Assembly: GCF_007655135.1 (NCBI RefSeq)
Contig: NC_045133.1
Location: 17,829,845-17,893,844, forward strand
DNA: 64,000 nucleotides
Source of the DNA: Punica granatum
Lineage: Eukaryota; Streptophyta; Magnoliopsida; Myrtales; Lythraceae
Direction: 5' to 3'
A model generated the notes under the pieces. That model did not search any database. It was not told the DNA's origin and worked only from the letters and a program-made list of their open reading frames with translations. Positions within the stretch are counted from its first letter, which is position 1. Each line of letters opens with the position of its first letter. Position numbers and translations under genes: made by a program. Positions 15,913 to 28,562 of this stretch are shown piece by piece.

Positions 15913-16411
15913 GCAGGAATAATCAGCCGGATTAGAGAATTTATTTTGTCTGTCTTTAATATATTAAATTAGGCATATCTGGAAATTAAAGTAGATAATT
16001 GTTATGTGGATCCATCATTGTTGAATAAGCATGTGTTTGATTAGTTAAAATAAGTCTTTAAGTTAAATTTTGAGCATTTATTTAATGTAATGTAGCTTAT
16101 TTGACGAACTCCAATCTGATTGAATGATTAAGTAACTAAAATGTACTTATTTTCCTAGCTTCACTATTCCTTTAGTCCGCATTGCGTGGATACTTGTATT
16201 TCTCATAAACGTGTAAGCAGGTTATAAATTTTTTGGAAAATGCAAAATTCATTAACGATATTATTCAAGAGTGACTTCTAGAAAAAGGAAGAGACTAGGT
16301 TTAAAATTAGAAAAGTGAATGCGGGGAACGTAAATGGACGATAAATCCATAACTTCTTATTTACCGAGAACGCTTACGTGGAAACTCATCAATAAATTAA
16401 TCGGAGACTCT
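15293..16411. other. Intergenic with a dispersed repeat and an (AT)n run
   Basis: The block about 15590-15790, containing 'gatgtggaccgatttgaca', resembles 27490-27670 in the same orientation and 12340-12480 in the opposite one, so it is a dispersed repeat. A GC-rich patch at 15470-15570 precedes it. An AT dinucleotide run covers 15880-15907. No gene is recognised. Confidence 0.5.
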
Positions 16412-16983
16412 CTTGAGAGCATTGTTATCAGAACCGGACCGGACCGGCCGGTTCGACCGGTCGGACCGGGAACCGGCACCAAGTCTGGTCCGGTTCGCCT
16501 AAAAATCGAAATGGCAGCTTTGAACCGCCGGACCCATTGAATCGGCCGGTTTTAAGCAAAATTTCATTAAACCGGCCGGTTCTATGGGTTTTTATGGGTT
16601 TCCTATTTAATGTAAAAATTGGTTGGTTGTGTAAGGATTTGAACTCATGACCTCTTGCTTTTCATATTAGCATACTACCAACCAAGCTACCACCACTTTT
16701 TTGCTCTTTTAACTCTACTTTTAAGTACTTATTAAAATAAAATATTTATTTTGAAATAAGAAATATTAAATATAGATACTTTCTTATACTATTGTTATAT
16801 TTCTTTAAAATTATCATACTTTTATCTTAATTATCATAATTTTTTTAATAATATGAATATTTATTTTATTTTAAATAAACGAGCGGTCCGACCCATCGAA
16901 TCCCCGGTTGGACCCATAAACCCATGACCCCGTACCCCTTCCGGTTCATCATCCGGTCCGGTTCTGATAACACTGCTTGAGAG
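16412..16983. mobile_element. Non-autonomous hAT element (MITE) with perfect 8-bp target duplication
   Basis: CTTGAGAG flanks the element at 16412-16419 and 16976-16983, a perfect 8-bp duplication typical of hAT transposons. The termini CATTGTTATCAGAACCGG and the reverse complement of CCGGTTCTGATAACACTG form inverted repeats beginning with CA, also as expected for hAT. The ends are rich in ACCGG/CCGGTT motifs and the centre is AT-rich. There is no coding capacity. The short plus-strand frame over the left end is a by-product of the GC-rich terminal repeat. Confidence 0.85.
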
Positions 16984-17673
16984 TACTTTAAATTACTATA
17001 TATTGGTCGATCAACTTGCCATTTTAAAATTTCTAGTGATGTTTCCAATTTTTTTTTTAATTACATAGTGATCCCATTTCGGGACACACACAATGGGAGG
17101 AAGAGAGGGGACAAACGAGGACAAACGATTAAGGAGAGGGGGCTGTGGAGACTCCTAGTTCGGCCACCACCATCCTAAAAAGGTCAGGACAACCTCGCTT
17201 GAATAATGATGGATGAGATTGAGCCTCCACCATTCACAATCTCCCCAATCTCTCTCCCTCTCTTTGATCACAAAGAAAAAGTAGGGAGATCAGGGAAGGT
17301 GGAGGCTCTAATCTAGCTCGGCCACTACCGTCGTGAACGAGGCATTCAGTGACCTTGCCTGTGGTGGTGGTGGTTGCAAGATTGAAGCCATCACCGGCCC
17401 CTTATCTCTTCACCGATCAATGCAACTTACATTTTACTTTTCTAAAAAAAATTCAACTTTTTTTTTTCAGAAATTTATAAAAATAATACAATATGAAAAT
17501 GTTGTGTAGAAAGTGAAAAACCAAAGAAGAAATATAGGGATGTCTAGGAAATACAACTCCTAATAATTTCAAACTTTTAACATTTGCTCCATCAAACGAC
17601 TATTCCTTAAGTTATGCTAAGTTAATTTATTAAATACTGATCAGAAAATGAACAGATTCATATTAGCTTCTTT
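16984..17673. other. Intergenic, no gene recognised
   Basis: The stretch includes two related blocks (about 17130-17240 and 17300-17350) mentioning 'ctcggccac(t)acc', probably a small diverged internal repeat. No frame or domain is recognised. Confidence 0.4.
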
Positions 17674-18030
17674 TGGTGGTCAGGGTTAATTTTTCATTAG
17701 GATTACCCTAATCTTTCTTTTCTAGCTAATAATTGTCATAGCACAGTGATACATATCCTACCAAAACACGAAATTTCATGTTGATTACTTGTGCGTGTTG
17801 GGTGCCATGACTATTTAAATTACTACTTACTATTCCAGTACATTTTCTGGTGATCAGGGTTCATTTTTCATTAGGATTACCCTAATCTTTCTTTTCTAGC
17901 TAATAATTGTCATAGCACAGTGATACATATCCTACCAAAACACGAAATTTCATGTTGATTACTTGTGCGCGTTGGGTGCATGACTATTTAAGTTACTACT
18001 TACTATTCCAGTACATTTTCTGGTGATCAG
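17674..18030. repeat. Tandem duplication, period about 174 bp, two units plus a partial third
   Basis: A unit beginning TGGTGGTCAGGGTT at about 17674 recurs almost identically at about 17848, and a third start (TGGTGATCAGGATTACTC) occurs at about 18020. The two full units differ at only a few bases, so the duplication is young. The third start is also where homology with the segment at 28095 begins. Confidence 0.85.
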
Positions 18031-19660
18031 GATTACTCACATAGTATCCTTCAGATATAAGCACGATTCTTTCTTTTTTTTAATTCAATATCTATATAGT
18101 TTTAATTTTTATATATATGAAAAAATTATTAGTCAATTATGTTATTAAAGATAAAAAATGGTATTTCTTGTTCTCTAATAGAATGACTTGAGAGTTGACT
18201 AATTTCTTTACTAGTTAATCTAGTCGAATGTTGCAACTTGTTGCTACCTTATTGCTATCGAAAAGCATGGCCTATATGACTTTTTTCAAAGTATTACGTG
18301 CGATTCTTTGTTCTTTTAAAATTTATTTATCTTGACATCGAAGAAATTATTCATTTTCGTTTGAATGGTCATATTTAAAGATTGAGACTTGGACATTTTT
18401 AATTACAATGATCTTCCGTCGTTCGTGTTCTTATTTATTTCTACATATAGTCGCCCAATCTTCCATGTTTAGAGAAGAAGAATGAGAAATCTCAAAGCTT
18501 TTGTCTCTTCAAATTCATTCAAAAATGACAAAAGTATTTCATTCGTTTTGTTTTAGGCCACAGAGGAAACAAGTTTGCGGAAACTAGAACACGTTAAATT
18601 AAGGCGTTCGTCGTGGTATTTTCTTGATCTTGAAGTTGTTTTGGTTTCACATTGATGATGGCATATATTTATTTGAAGTAGCGAACTTGCAATCAAAGAC
18701 TCTGAAATTAAACACGATTGTTGCAAACATAATTTTTGGAGAAACAGATTAGAAATGAAGCAAAAACTAAAGAAATTAAAATTTACTAAAAAATAATTAA
18801 AAAAATTGAAATGTCGACTGCCGCCATCAGGCACTTGTGCTAGTATGTAGGGTCGGCAATATTTGACACGATACGATAACACGACATAGATACAACACGG
18901 AGTTAAATGGGTTCGGGTTGTGTATTTTTGATATTTGGTCTAAACGGGTTCAACCCGTTTAGACACGGTTAACAAGCATGTCTTACCGGATTGAACCCGT
19001 GTAATCCGATTATACACGATTAAACCTGTTTACTTAGATGTGTTTAATCGTGTAACCCGTTAACCCATTTATGTAACTAAAATTACCAAAATATCCTTAT
19101 ATGTAACCCTAAACGGTTCGTGTTAACGTGTCCGGTTAACTGGTTATAATCGTGTCATTTATGGATACATGTACATATTATGACACGTTTGAATAAACAG
19201 GTTTAAACGTGTCGTGTCCGGGTTGACACGGATACGAACAGGTCGTGTTTGTGTTTCCAAAACCTGACCCGTTTAATAATCGTGTCGTGTGCGGGTTATG
19301 ACTTCGATTGCACGAACCCGTTTAGACACGACACGTATAAACATGACACGACTTTATCAATCATTTGGCATTGCAAAAACGAGAAATGAAATTTTCCATG
19401 GTGATACCTTGTTTATTTGGTTGAAAGTAATTCAATTTCGGATGTCGACTTGACCTAAACTAAAATGTGCTTTTGGTGAGAGTTCCAATTTCCTAAGTTG
19501 TAGATAAAGTTCGTCCCTTAAGAGTTTAGTTTGCCACTAAACCACATCCTTATGATTTAGTTAGTGATCCCACTGTCATTAAGCAGATAAATATGCTAAT
19601 ACGGCTAAAATATGCGAAAGTTGATTGTTTAAAGCATACGGGCATGATACTGAACTTATT
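18015..19660. repeat. Duplicated segment, copy A (partner 28095-31860)
   Basis: Three collinear blocks match copy B: about 18015-18540 with 28095-28562, 18528-18850 with 31082-31370, and 19355-19625 with 31405-31676. The gaps between blocks are insertions specific to one copy: a copia element and a small retroposon in B, and a 500-bp repeat-rich stretch in A. No gene is recognised in the shared sequence. Confidence 0.75.
18855..19350. mobile_element. Copy-A-specific insertion rich in 'acacg/cgtgt' motifs
   Basis: Copy B lacks this stretch: it reads from 'gctggtatgg' almost directly to 'catcatttgtcattgc'. The inserted DNA is packed with CACGAC, CGTGTCG and ACCCG(T)TT motifs in both orientations, as seen in small DNA transposons. 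Precise ends and a target duplication are not resolved, so the class is uncertain. Confidence 0.5.
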
Positions 19661-19689
19661 CAGCTGAATTAGTTAAATTATTTTTAGAG

Positions 19690-19810
19690 AAAAGAACGCA
19701 TATGTGCATGCTGGGCCAGGTTGGCTTTGACTAAGTGGGCTGTGGGCCAGTCCATGATAAGGCATACTGGCAGGTTTTGGCCCAATAACTTGTTGGTAAT
19801 GCATGATAGG
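19690..19810. repeat. Dispersed repeat, partner at 37835-37950
   Basis: The block from GCATGCTGGGCCAGG through 'cccaataacttgttggtaatgcatga' is about 90% identical to 37840-37945 in the same orientation. The function is unknown. Confidence 0.75.
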
Positions 19811-19899
19811 AAAAATTATGTGGTACAATACAAGTGATGGCACGGTATAATCAAAATTATTCACTAAAAGTTTAAATGTGATCCGCACGTTCCATGGGC

Positions 19900-20513
19900 A
19901 TTTATATGTAGAGTAAAACCATCAATTTGGTCCTTGATGTTTGAGGCAGCCATTAATTTCATCATCAATGTTTTAGTGCCATATTAAACATCTCGCCGTT
20001 ATACTTTCGTCTATGACTTTGGACCTTGCCTTCAATTAATCTCTAAAGATGTTAAATAAATATTAAAAAATTATTAGAAAAAGAAAATTAAAAAAAGGAG
20101 AGAGGGAAGACAATATCATGACCCCCTTTTTTCTTGGCGACCTCCCTATTAGTGGGTGGTGGCCAGGACATGACCGGGAAGGTCGCTGAAGTAACATCTG
20201 CAAGGGGGGGGGGGGGGGGGGGGGAGGTCGGTGGAGGCAATCCACGATCTACCCCCTCCCCCTCTCTCCTTCTTCTGTGTGTTGCAAGAGAGAGAGGGGT
20301 GGTTCTCTCCTTTTTTTTAAATTTTTTTTATTTGTATTATTTTTTTAATATTTCATTTTACATCGTTAGAGGTTATTTAATTGTGAGGACCAAAGTGATA
20401 GACGAAAGTGTAACGTTAGAGACATTTTTTACGGCAATGAAATGTTGAAAATGAATTTGATGGTTGTCTTAAATGTTAGGAACCAAATAGGTAGTTTACT
20501 CTAATATTTATAT
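19900..20513. mobile_element. TIR element with 8-bp flanking repeat (MULE-like)
   Basis: ATTTATAT flanks the body on both sides (19900-19907 and 20506-20513). The inverted ends are about 120 bp long: TAGAGTAAAACCATCAATTT on the left matches the reverse complement of the right end, and both arms contain 'actttcgtctatgactttgg' or a close variant. The interior is GC-rich, has a 21-base G run, and shows no recognised coding content. The termini resemble those of the element at 21837-22467, so both may belong to one family. Confidence 0.7.
20204..20224. repeat. Poly(G) run of 21
   Basis: Twenty-one consecutive G residues on the plus strand lie inside the TIR element. Runs like this are prone to slippage, and the true length may differ. 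Confidence 0.9.
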
Positions 20514-21827
20514 TACTTAATATTTTGTACATCAAAATTTAAGAATTTTCTAGTAACCTTAAATGACATGAAATTTATAAAACAATAATAATTTAATATT
20601 AAATTATATGATAAATTGTTATTAAATTTGGTAAAAAAAATCACTATTAATTATAACCTTCGCTTATATATATATATATATATATTTATGCTTCTTTAGA
20701 TAACAGTTTACTTTTTCTTTCTTTCAATATAAACCATGATATTCGGAAATCTAATTAAATTCCGATTAATTTAGTCGAGTCGGGTTGGCTCACTAACGGA
20801 TAAAACTCTTCCAGTATGGATTTTCTGCATTCACAAGGACTCGAAATCGAGACCTTACTCATACATAATAACCGTCTAACTGCTTGAACCAACCAACATT
20901 AATAACTCTTTTTACCTTTTTGGTTGAGCACTCTGCCTTCCTTCCATCTTTTCTTTTTTGAAACATTTTGTACTCTTAACCTCTTCCTATTCTTTGTGAA
21001 CTTTTGGTATCTATGTAAGGAGAATACTCATATTATATATGAATTCCGACAAAGATATCACGAAAGGCCACGTTCATTGCATCTACTTCTTACCATGGAA
21101 ATAAAGAAAGGCTTGAATAGCATTAGAAAAATGATTAAAATCCCTAAAAAAATCTTGGGTATTATCATCTTTAATGTTACATAAGAGTCTAATACTGACT
21201 TAGCAAGCAATTCCTTTCCCCAACTTGCCTGAGCTCCAAATCTCAATATGTACCCCTCGTCCTAATAAACTTTATTCCTAGTTATAGGCCTACAATGGAG
21301 TTGTGATGGGTTGCAAACAAATTAAACAAACTTGATCTATTACCAATGTGATCACGTCCTTACAGCTTGAATTGGCAACATATAGGAAAATTTATTCCAT
21401 TTATAATAAGATTTTCTCAAATTTCATAGTGCTTCACTTCTTGCCAAATAATGCAGACCCTCCTAAAAATCAAGAATGGTAAAAAAATAAATGAATAAAT
21501 AATCCAAGAAACAAACGAGAGTAGTTAACTGGGGAAAGAAATGCTAATGAAGGCACGAGCTTGTAGAAAAAAATAGAAAATAGATGAATTCCACGTGAGA
21601 GTAGGAGGACCCAACTTGAGAAAACTTGAACCAGACATGCCCATTCCAATATGTGTTCCTATACAATTCGTTTGCTTTTCTTCCAATATGAAAAATATTT
21701 TCACTTCTCCTTCTCAGGATATGCCTCTCGATTTCGCAGTTTATATATATGTATCCCCATACGCCCTTCCCCTTTTTTGTAGTTTGAACCCCTCTTTTCA
21801 ACTTAATTACACACACCCGTACATATT
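20514..21827. other. Intergenic, no gene recognised
   Basis: AT-rich DNA with a short (TA)n run near 20668-20690. Several frames under 100 codons overlap on both strands without any domain. A phrase near 20838-20885 ('ctcgaaatcgagacctta') resembles the B-box-like phrases at 10205 and 16635, possibly SINE debris. Confidence 0.4.
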
Positions 21828-22476
21828 AAAAAATTAGAGTAAATTAATGATTTGGTCATCGGGAGATGCAAGTTACATCAAATTTGATTTTAAGAAATTT
21901 TTTACATCAAATTGAACTTTGAGATATTAACTGTACATCAAATGGGTCCTTCCATCATACTGTTGTCCAATAATGGACGAAAAAACCTGATGTAGCAATT
22001 TGCCCCTCGAGAGATTGGTGTTATTCCAATTCTGACCTCAACAAATTTTTTAGAATTTTTTTCATTTTTTTTAAAACATATGGTTTAGAATTTTTTTTTT
22101 AAACATATGGAACCCACTCGGCCAATTATCGTGTGTCACATGACACTGTTATGTACACGTCAGCAATTCCGGTTAAAGTTAATGAAGATATTGACGGAAT
22201 GGATCAATTGATGTACACTTAATCTGTCAGGATTCAATTTGATGTAGCATCAGCCTCTCGAGGGGCAAATTGTTAATCAATGAATGCCGCATCAAATTTA
22301 GAATGCCACATCAGATTTTTTCTGTCCATTTTTGGATGGCATTCTAACAGAAGGTTAGATTTGATGTGCACTTAATCTCTCTCAAGGTTCAATTTGTTGT
22401 AAAAAAAATTTTGATGTCAGATTTAATGTAACTTGCATCTCTCGAAAATCAAATCATTAATTTACTCAATAAATTA
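21828..22476. mobile_element. TIR element with 9-bp flanking repeat (MULE-like)
   Basis: The body (21837-22467) starts GAGTAAATTAATGATTTG and ends with its reverse complement, near CAAATCATTAATTTACTC. The inverted similarity extends inward over roughly 120 bp ('gagatgcaagttacat'). The flanks AAAAAATTA (21828-21836) and AATAAATTA (22468-22476) match at 8 of 9 positions. There is no coding capacity. This is consistent with a small Mutator-like element related to the one at 19908-20505. Confidence 0.75.
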
Positions 22477-23239
22477 CAAACACAGACAGATGGATGGGTG
22501 ATGCTTCAGGATTGCTTGAGATCGTCTTTCTATTTTTTAAAGAAAACTCTTGATTTCTTTGACAATATATAAACAATTTGGACACTTGAATGAATATACT
22601 CTGAATTCAATATAAAGAAAAATGAGGTCGAATTCATGCCATATAAGTGAAAAGTCATTTGAATGAAGAGTTTGAGGGTTTTAAATATTAGAATATGTGG
22701 CGCATTCATGATGTCATTACTCAGCTTTTATATATTATAAATTCAAACGCGCTTAATGTACGGGTGTGTAAAAAATTAATAAAACTGAACTTGTTCAATT
22801 TTTATGAAGAAATGCTTTTAATTTATTTAAAAATATTTTCTTCAGATTTTTTTTATATTTAAATTTATGGAGAAAAGTATTAATTTATTCAACTTCTTGG
22901 AAGATTTTTTACAATTTTCAAAATAGTATTTAATATCTATTAAAAAATCGAGAAGTTTTATTTTTCAATACAATAACTAATTACAATAATTATGGTCGAG
23001 CAGTTGAAAAGTCACTCTATCACGAGCTGAGGATATTAAGAAAAGGCGAATGTTCCTTCTCTAACTTCCTTCCTCTCCAAATTCTTGAGGAATGGAGCTA
23101 ACACCAAAACTTGGGCATTGTAGGATGGAGCACACCAAACGTTGGGCGTTGTGGGAGGACGCTCGACCAAAAATTGGGAAAGCTTGGTTTGGCTGTTGTG
23201 TTGTTTGGGGGTGGGGGAAAAAAAAGAATGGGCAAATTA
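22477..23239. other. Intergenic, no gene recognised
   Basis: AT-rich DNA with no meaningful frame. Confidence 0.4.
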
Positions 23240-23580
23240 AATGAGGAGGAATATAATGTACTTAGAAGGGAAATTACTTGGTGGAGGTGGTTCGTTACAA
23301 TGTTTCAAGCATGTGAATAGGTTAATAACCTTGAGCTGAGGGTTCATCTCTTACTAATGATCAATAATCATCTATATTCATTTTTTTAATGACGAAATCT
23401 ATTATCATTTTTTGCATGTCCCCGGAAATTGATAGCAGGTGAAAATTCTCCCAATTTATGGCCTTTGCAAATGGTGGCGGGAATATAATGTTCTTGAAGG
23501 AAATTAATTGGCAGAGATGAATTGATACATTGTTGTGAGCATGCGAAGAGGTAAATAAGCACGAACTGAGCGTTTGCAAA
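23240..23580. repeat. Diverged direct duplication (23240-23345 and 23469-23580)
   Basis: Both copies run through 'gaatataatgt', 'cttagaaggaaatta' and 'gcatgtgaatagg' or close variants, then 'gagctgagggtt' or 'gaactgagcgtt'. They are about 230 bp apart. No coding content is recognised. Confidence 0.6.
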
Positions 23581-23712
23581 CGGAAGCATCTCGGAAGCAT
23601 TTTTCAGCTTTTGTATATATAATAGATTCTTCTAAGCATGTGTAATTTGATTAAAAATCTAAATTAAACTCTTAGAAATTTATATAATTTATTTTATTTA
23701 TAACTAATTCAC

Positions 23713-24006
23713 TAGAAATTCAATTAACTTACTACTGAAGTAATCTACTTAAAGTTTGTGAATTTTTTTCGTTATTGAGATAATTAATTTACTACAAGCT
23801 GAAACAAATTATTTTGCTAGTAGAAAATACTTATTTTCAAAGTGATTGTGAATTAAACTCTAGAAATTCAATTAACTTACTACTCAAATAACCTACTTAA
23901 AGTTTGTGAAATTTTTTCGTTATTGAGGTAATTAATTTACTACAAGCTGAAACAAATTATTTTGCTAGTATAAAATACTTATTTTTGAAGTGATTGTGAA
24001 TTAAAC
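23713..24006. repeat. Tandem duplication, period about 148 bp
   Basis: Two nearly identical units start with TAGAAATTCAATTAACTTAC at 23713 and 23861. They share 'acttaaagtttgtgaa' and 'caagctgaaacaaattattt'. Confidence 0.85.
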
Positions 24007-24549
24007 TTTTATGCATTTGTTGTTGGTGAGTGCTGTGAAGAATTATATTTTGTCTCCGAATTTTTACAGAAAATCATAAGAAGAAATAAAAAGGTAGGGA
24101 AAAGTTATGCTGATAATAATCGAATATGTAACGCCTTTTGACTCAAATTGAGGACAAGTAATGCTGTCCTAACTAGACCCTCTTTAAATAGGCTAAATTT
24201 TTTAGTTTGATGATGACATTTTTTTATAGCAGCAAAAGCATATAAAAATACGGGTAAATCCACTACTTCACATGAAAAACTTAAAAAAAAAAAAAAAAAA
24301 GCTAGCAAAGCATCTCTTGAAATCAACTAGACGTTTTTTAACTTCTTCATAACCCTTTTCTTTTTTTGGAGATTATAATATATTAGCTGACCCAGTCTTC
24401 TTTCTCTCTCCTGCTGTCATCAGTTGACTTCCCAACAAAGTCAAGTCAACCTGTTGTCTTGTATGGAGGTTTTGCATAACATGACCTTATTGCTTGAAAG
24501 TGATATTCAGCCAATTGACAGAGAAAGAACAGGAAGGAAAGGGAAAGAG

Positions 24550-25896
24550 ATGGGGAGGCCAATAAATAACAACCATCACCAACCTGTGCAGGTTCAATCA
24601 ACAGTCACCCATTTCAGCCACTCCCATCCTCTTCATGTCTTCAGCAGTCTGACACATACTCTAGCCGGAGCCTCATGTTCGGCCTGCAAGGTCGGGTTTT
24701 CTCCTGGCAGCACGGTCTATGGCTGCACCGCGTGCAGTTTCTTCCTCCATGCCTCGTGCTCGAAACTGCCTCAGCAGATCCAACACCCAGTCGATGTGGC
24801 TCACATTCTTTTCCTCCTTCCAGTCCCCATTTATCCGCAAGGTATCTCTACATATCTTAGAATATACAGCACTGTTTCATGTTACTAGGGAATATTATTT
24901 CACATTAATATACTATAGCTCGATTAATTTTGAATGTATCCATGTTATAATTGTGCATTCAAAGACAAATAGCGTACTCGTATTTAACATTTTACTCTTC
25001 CTTTTCCAGCCTAATCTGTTGCTTCGCTCCATGTGTTGTACAAGCAAGTATACATAGGTAGTTTTCGCTCTCTAGTCCGCCTCCATCTTGGATCTGATTA
25101 ATTTATATGAATTTGCTCAGGTTTCTTTAACTGCAATGCTTGCGGGAAGGACGGAAATGGCTTCTTGTACCACTGTGGAGTCTGCAACATCTATCTACAC
25201 ACAATCTGCGCGTCGATGCCCCTGACTTGGACCCATCAATCGCACCCCCACCAGGTCAGCCTCAACTTCTCGGCTCCGTACCCTAATAAGATCTTCTCGT
25301 GTGACATCTGTGGAATGCCTGGCACGAGGGAGTGGCTCTACAGGTGCAATCCCTGTGGGTTTGATTCCCACCTCTTGTGTGCCGGAACGAGTAATGTTAT
25401 AACTCGGGAAGCTGCTCCCGTGGAAAGTTATTACACACCACAACCGCCGACTCCGAGCTATCAGCAAGAACAATATAATCTTGCTGCTCAAAATCTAATC
25501 CAACAGCAACTCTTGGAACAACAAGGAGCTACCGTGGCTATTTCACGGGTTCAAATGCAATATAATCAGCCAGTGGCTTCAGTTCCTGGGAGAAACTTAC
25601 GGGCAACTAATAATGTCAATTATTTTCGAGGCAATCAACTTCGGGGTTTATTCGCCGGTTTGCAAGGCATGCTGGGAAACAGTGGCGGAGGTGGCAGTGG
25701 AAGTGAAATGTCTGATCTTGGGAATGGAAGCAGCGGCGGGGTCGCCGGAGACAGTGGAGGAGGAGGACTTGACTTTGGTTCTGGTCTCGGAGATCTTGGG
25801 AATCTTGGTGGGTTCGACCTTGGGAGTCTTGGAGGGATGGATATTGGGAGTTTAGGTGATCATGGTGGTGGTGGTGTAGGAGATTTTGATTTTTGA
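24550..25896 (+). CDS. Cysteine/histidine-rich C1 (DC1) domain protein with Gly-rich tail
   Basis: Two exons, 24550-24841 and 25121-25896, join in phase across a 279-bp intron (CAAG|GTATCT ... TTGCTCAG|GTTTC), giving 355 aa. Three zinc-binding C1-type repeats follow one another. The first (about 21-79) has CSACKVGF, YGCTACSFFLHASC. The second (about 85-130) has CNACGKDGNGF, YHCGVCNIYLHTIC. The third (about 140-190) has CDICGMPG, YRCNPCGFDSHLLC. These are plant DC1/CHP-rich modules, thought to bind zinc and in some proteins lipids or diacylglycerol; a few act in stress or pathogen signalling. The rest is Gln-rich (about 205-250), then Gly/Ser/Asp-rich with repeated LGxL units up to the end. 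I chose Met at 24550 because MGRP followed by an Asn/His-rich stretch is the usual N-terminus of the family. The frame is open upstream, with other possible Mets at 24463 and 24481. Confidence 0.88.
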
Positions 25897-28094
25897 GATA
25901 CGATTGGACAATACGATATTGAAGATATTGAAAATTGAAACTTTGGGATTCCTTTTGTAAGCTTGATTAGTTTCCATATAGTAGGGAACCATCTGGACTA
26001 TATGTGATCAAGTCGGACGTGTACGATTGCTATTGTTAAAATAACATGTAATTTACATGAACTATTTAGTTAGGGTTGGAGTGGAAGGATGTGAAATAAT
26101 AAGGACTTCATTGAATAATATAACATTTTGAGTATAAATTACAACAACGGAGAAAGATAGGGCCCTAGAATAAATTAAATTATATTTTTTGGTAATAGAT
26201 TAAATCAAATTATTACTTCATTAGAGAAAAAGGGTTTGATACAATGACAGTCAGGACATGGGATCGAGAGGTTTTAGACTCGATAATAATGGGATTTTAT
26301 GTTCTCTTATATTTCTCTTATCAGTCATTTAGGTTTACTATTTGTATATGAGGGAAGCGCTTATATTTAAAGGAAAGATCTTTCTTCTAGTAAATGGTTT
26401 ATTCGACATTAACGGATTCTATTAACTAAATATGACGTAACCATGATCATACCCAGCTTGCGCGTCTTTCTAAATGGCAATCTAAACCATACACCTGCGA
26501 GAGAAGATTAAACTTATGGTTCGACATTATCGGCTGCGGATCTCATTAGTTAGTTGAGCATGTGGAATAATTGATCTCTCAAACCAAATAAGTCGGTTGG
26601 CTTATAGAGGAATACAAAATGATTCACTTAGATTATCAGATATGAATCTGGTCATGGGCCTTCCATTCTTCGAGTTCGATGGTGTTAACCAGTGGCAGAT
26701 CGACTAAGCTGTACCGTGCAGGGCTGGTCACATTCTCAAAGTACCCATCCTTACCACATAATAACTGAAACCATGTCTATACCTCGGCTGATTCCTGACA
26801 GCTTGGGGTTGGACATTAGTCCCTTGCCAAATAATTTCCAGTGCAGCACTGTACTTAATCACTTTCACCTTCGTCCTTTGGCTACAACATATTGTCCTCC
26901 ACATCGCCAGTATAGTTAAAGGAAAATGGTTGGGTTATTTGGTAAATTGAATTGTGTAATATTGCTGCAAAAGGCCATATTCATTTAGGTATATCCATTA
27001 AATTTACTTGGGCTAAATGCACAGAGAAGTCCTAAAAGTATTCGGAAAGAAGGGGAGAGGAAACCCGCCGGTGGGGGCTCCCCCATAGTTATCTGCCCTT
27101 TCGAAATTAAAATCCTTCTCCATTATTTACAATAACTCATCAAGATGTAAGATATTTCGTCAATTCAATGTACTAATTTTCCTATAAATAGTGGATATAG
27201 AAATTCGTTTTGTACAAATCATAGTTGTTTGCTTTTTTTTTTCTTTTTTCTTTTTTTTAATAACTCGTGCATATTAATACTGCAAGAAAGGTCTTACGGT
27301 TTACAAACAAAGGATCAAAAGGTTTGCTTTAATTTCTTCTACACCATTATTCTTACGTAATATCTATCTAAGGTTTATTTTCTTTATATATATATATAGG
27401 CATGTTATTTATTATTTTTTTCATAATTTATAGTGATAAATTTACTCAATGCACATATATTTTTATTTGTATCCGCCCCCGGTTAACACCGATTTAAAAA
27501 TTAAAAAAATATTAGACGAATCATAAATTGCTATGTGGACTGATTCAACGCCATTAACACTCAGTTATGATTTTGGGCAAAACAAATCTACAAACAAAAT
27601 GTTTAGGACTAGTTAAACCAAGATAATATACTTTTACAACGTCAGTTGGATTAGGACTAGATATTATTTTGTAGGGTCCATCCTTGTATGGTTGACTATG
27701 AACTATTTATTGAAAACTTAAGATCAATTTATCATTGATAAATTGATTTGCGTATGACCATCTATATATATACTAATTTAAAATAATTTCACAAGAGTCT
27801 CCAATTCCTGTTATAGAAAGTTCCATATAAGCTCTTTTTTGTAAATTATCAGTTCGTTGTTAAAAGTTATTAATCAATTCCTGCAAGTTGTAAATAATGA
27901 ATTTTACTTATCAAAGGAAAATAGTAATACAATGTAGAACATGCTAATTTTGCTTTCCGAAAATTATTTACAAGCTTTACTGCAAAAAAAATGAACCCCT
28001 TCTTGAGAGAAAATAGTAATTCAATCAAGAAATGCTAATTTATTTTCTCAAGGAATATATAAAAGATTTACTACAAAAATTCCACACTAGCCTT
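25897..28094. other. Intergenic, no gene recognised
   Basis: It contains the 3' flank of the C1-domain gene, an unrecognised patch at 26640-26930 whose minus strand shows short broken frames (perhaps an old gene fragment), and a dispersed repeat at about 27490-27670 shared with 15590-15790. Confidence 0.4.
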
Positions 28095-28562
28095 TTCTGG
28101 TGATCAGGACTACTCACGTAGTATTATTCAGATGTAAGCACGATTTTTTTTTAATTCAATATCTAAATATAGAGCTTGGATTTTACATAAATATAAAAAA
28201 AATTATTTGTCAATTCATTATTAAAGTTAAAATGGTATTTCTTGTTCTGTAATAGAATGACTTGAGAGTTGACTAATTTCTTTATTAGTTAATCTAGTCG
28301 TATGTTGCAACTTGGCTGCCACATTATTGCTATACAAAAATATGGCCTATACGACTTTTTTTCGCAGTATTACGTGCCATTCTTTGTTCTTCTTTCAAAA
28401 TTTATTTATCTCGACATCGAAGATATTATTCTTTTTGTTTATATAGTCATATTTAAAGATTGAGATTTCGGTTTTTTAATTTACGAAAGATCTTCTGTTG
28501 ATCGAGCTTTATTTGTCTTCCATGTTTAATTAGTGAAGAAGAATGAGAAATCTCAAAGTGTT

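Noticed and set aside
16334..16540. Plus-strand frame rich in Gly, Pro and Arg
   Set aside because: It arises from the repetitive ACCGG-type terminal repeat of the hAT MITE.
25195..25855. Alternate-frame ORFs within the C1-domain gene
   Set aside because: The C1 frame has clear zinc-binding repeats; these others have none.
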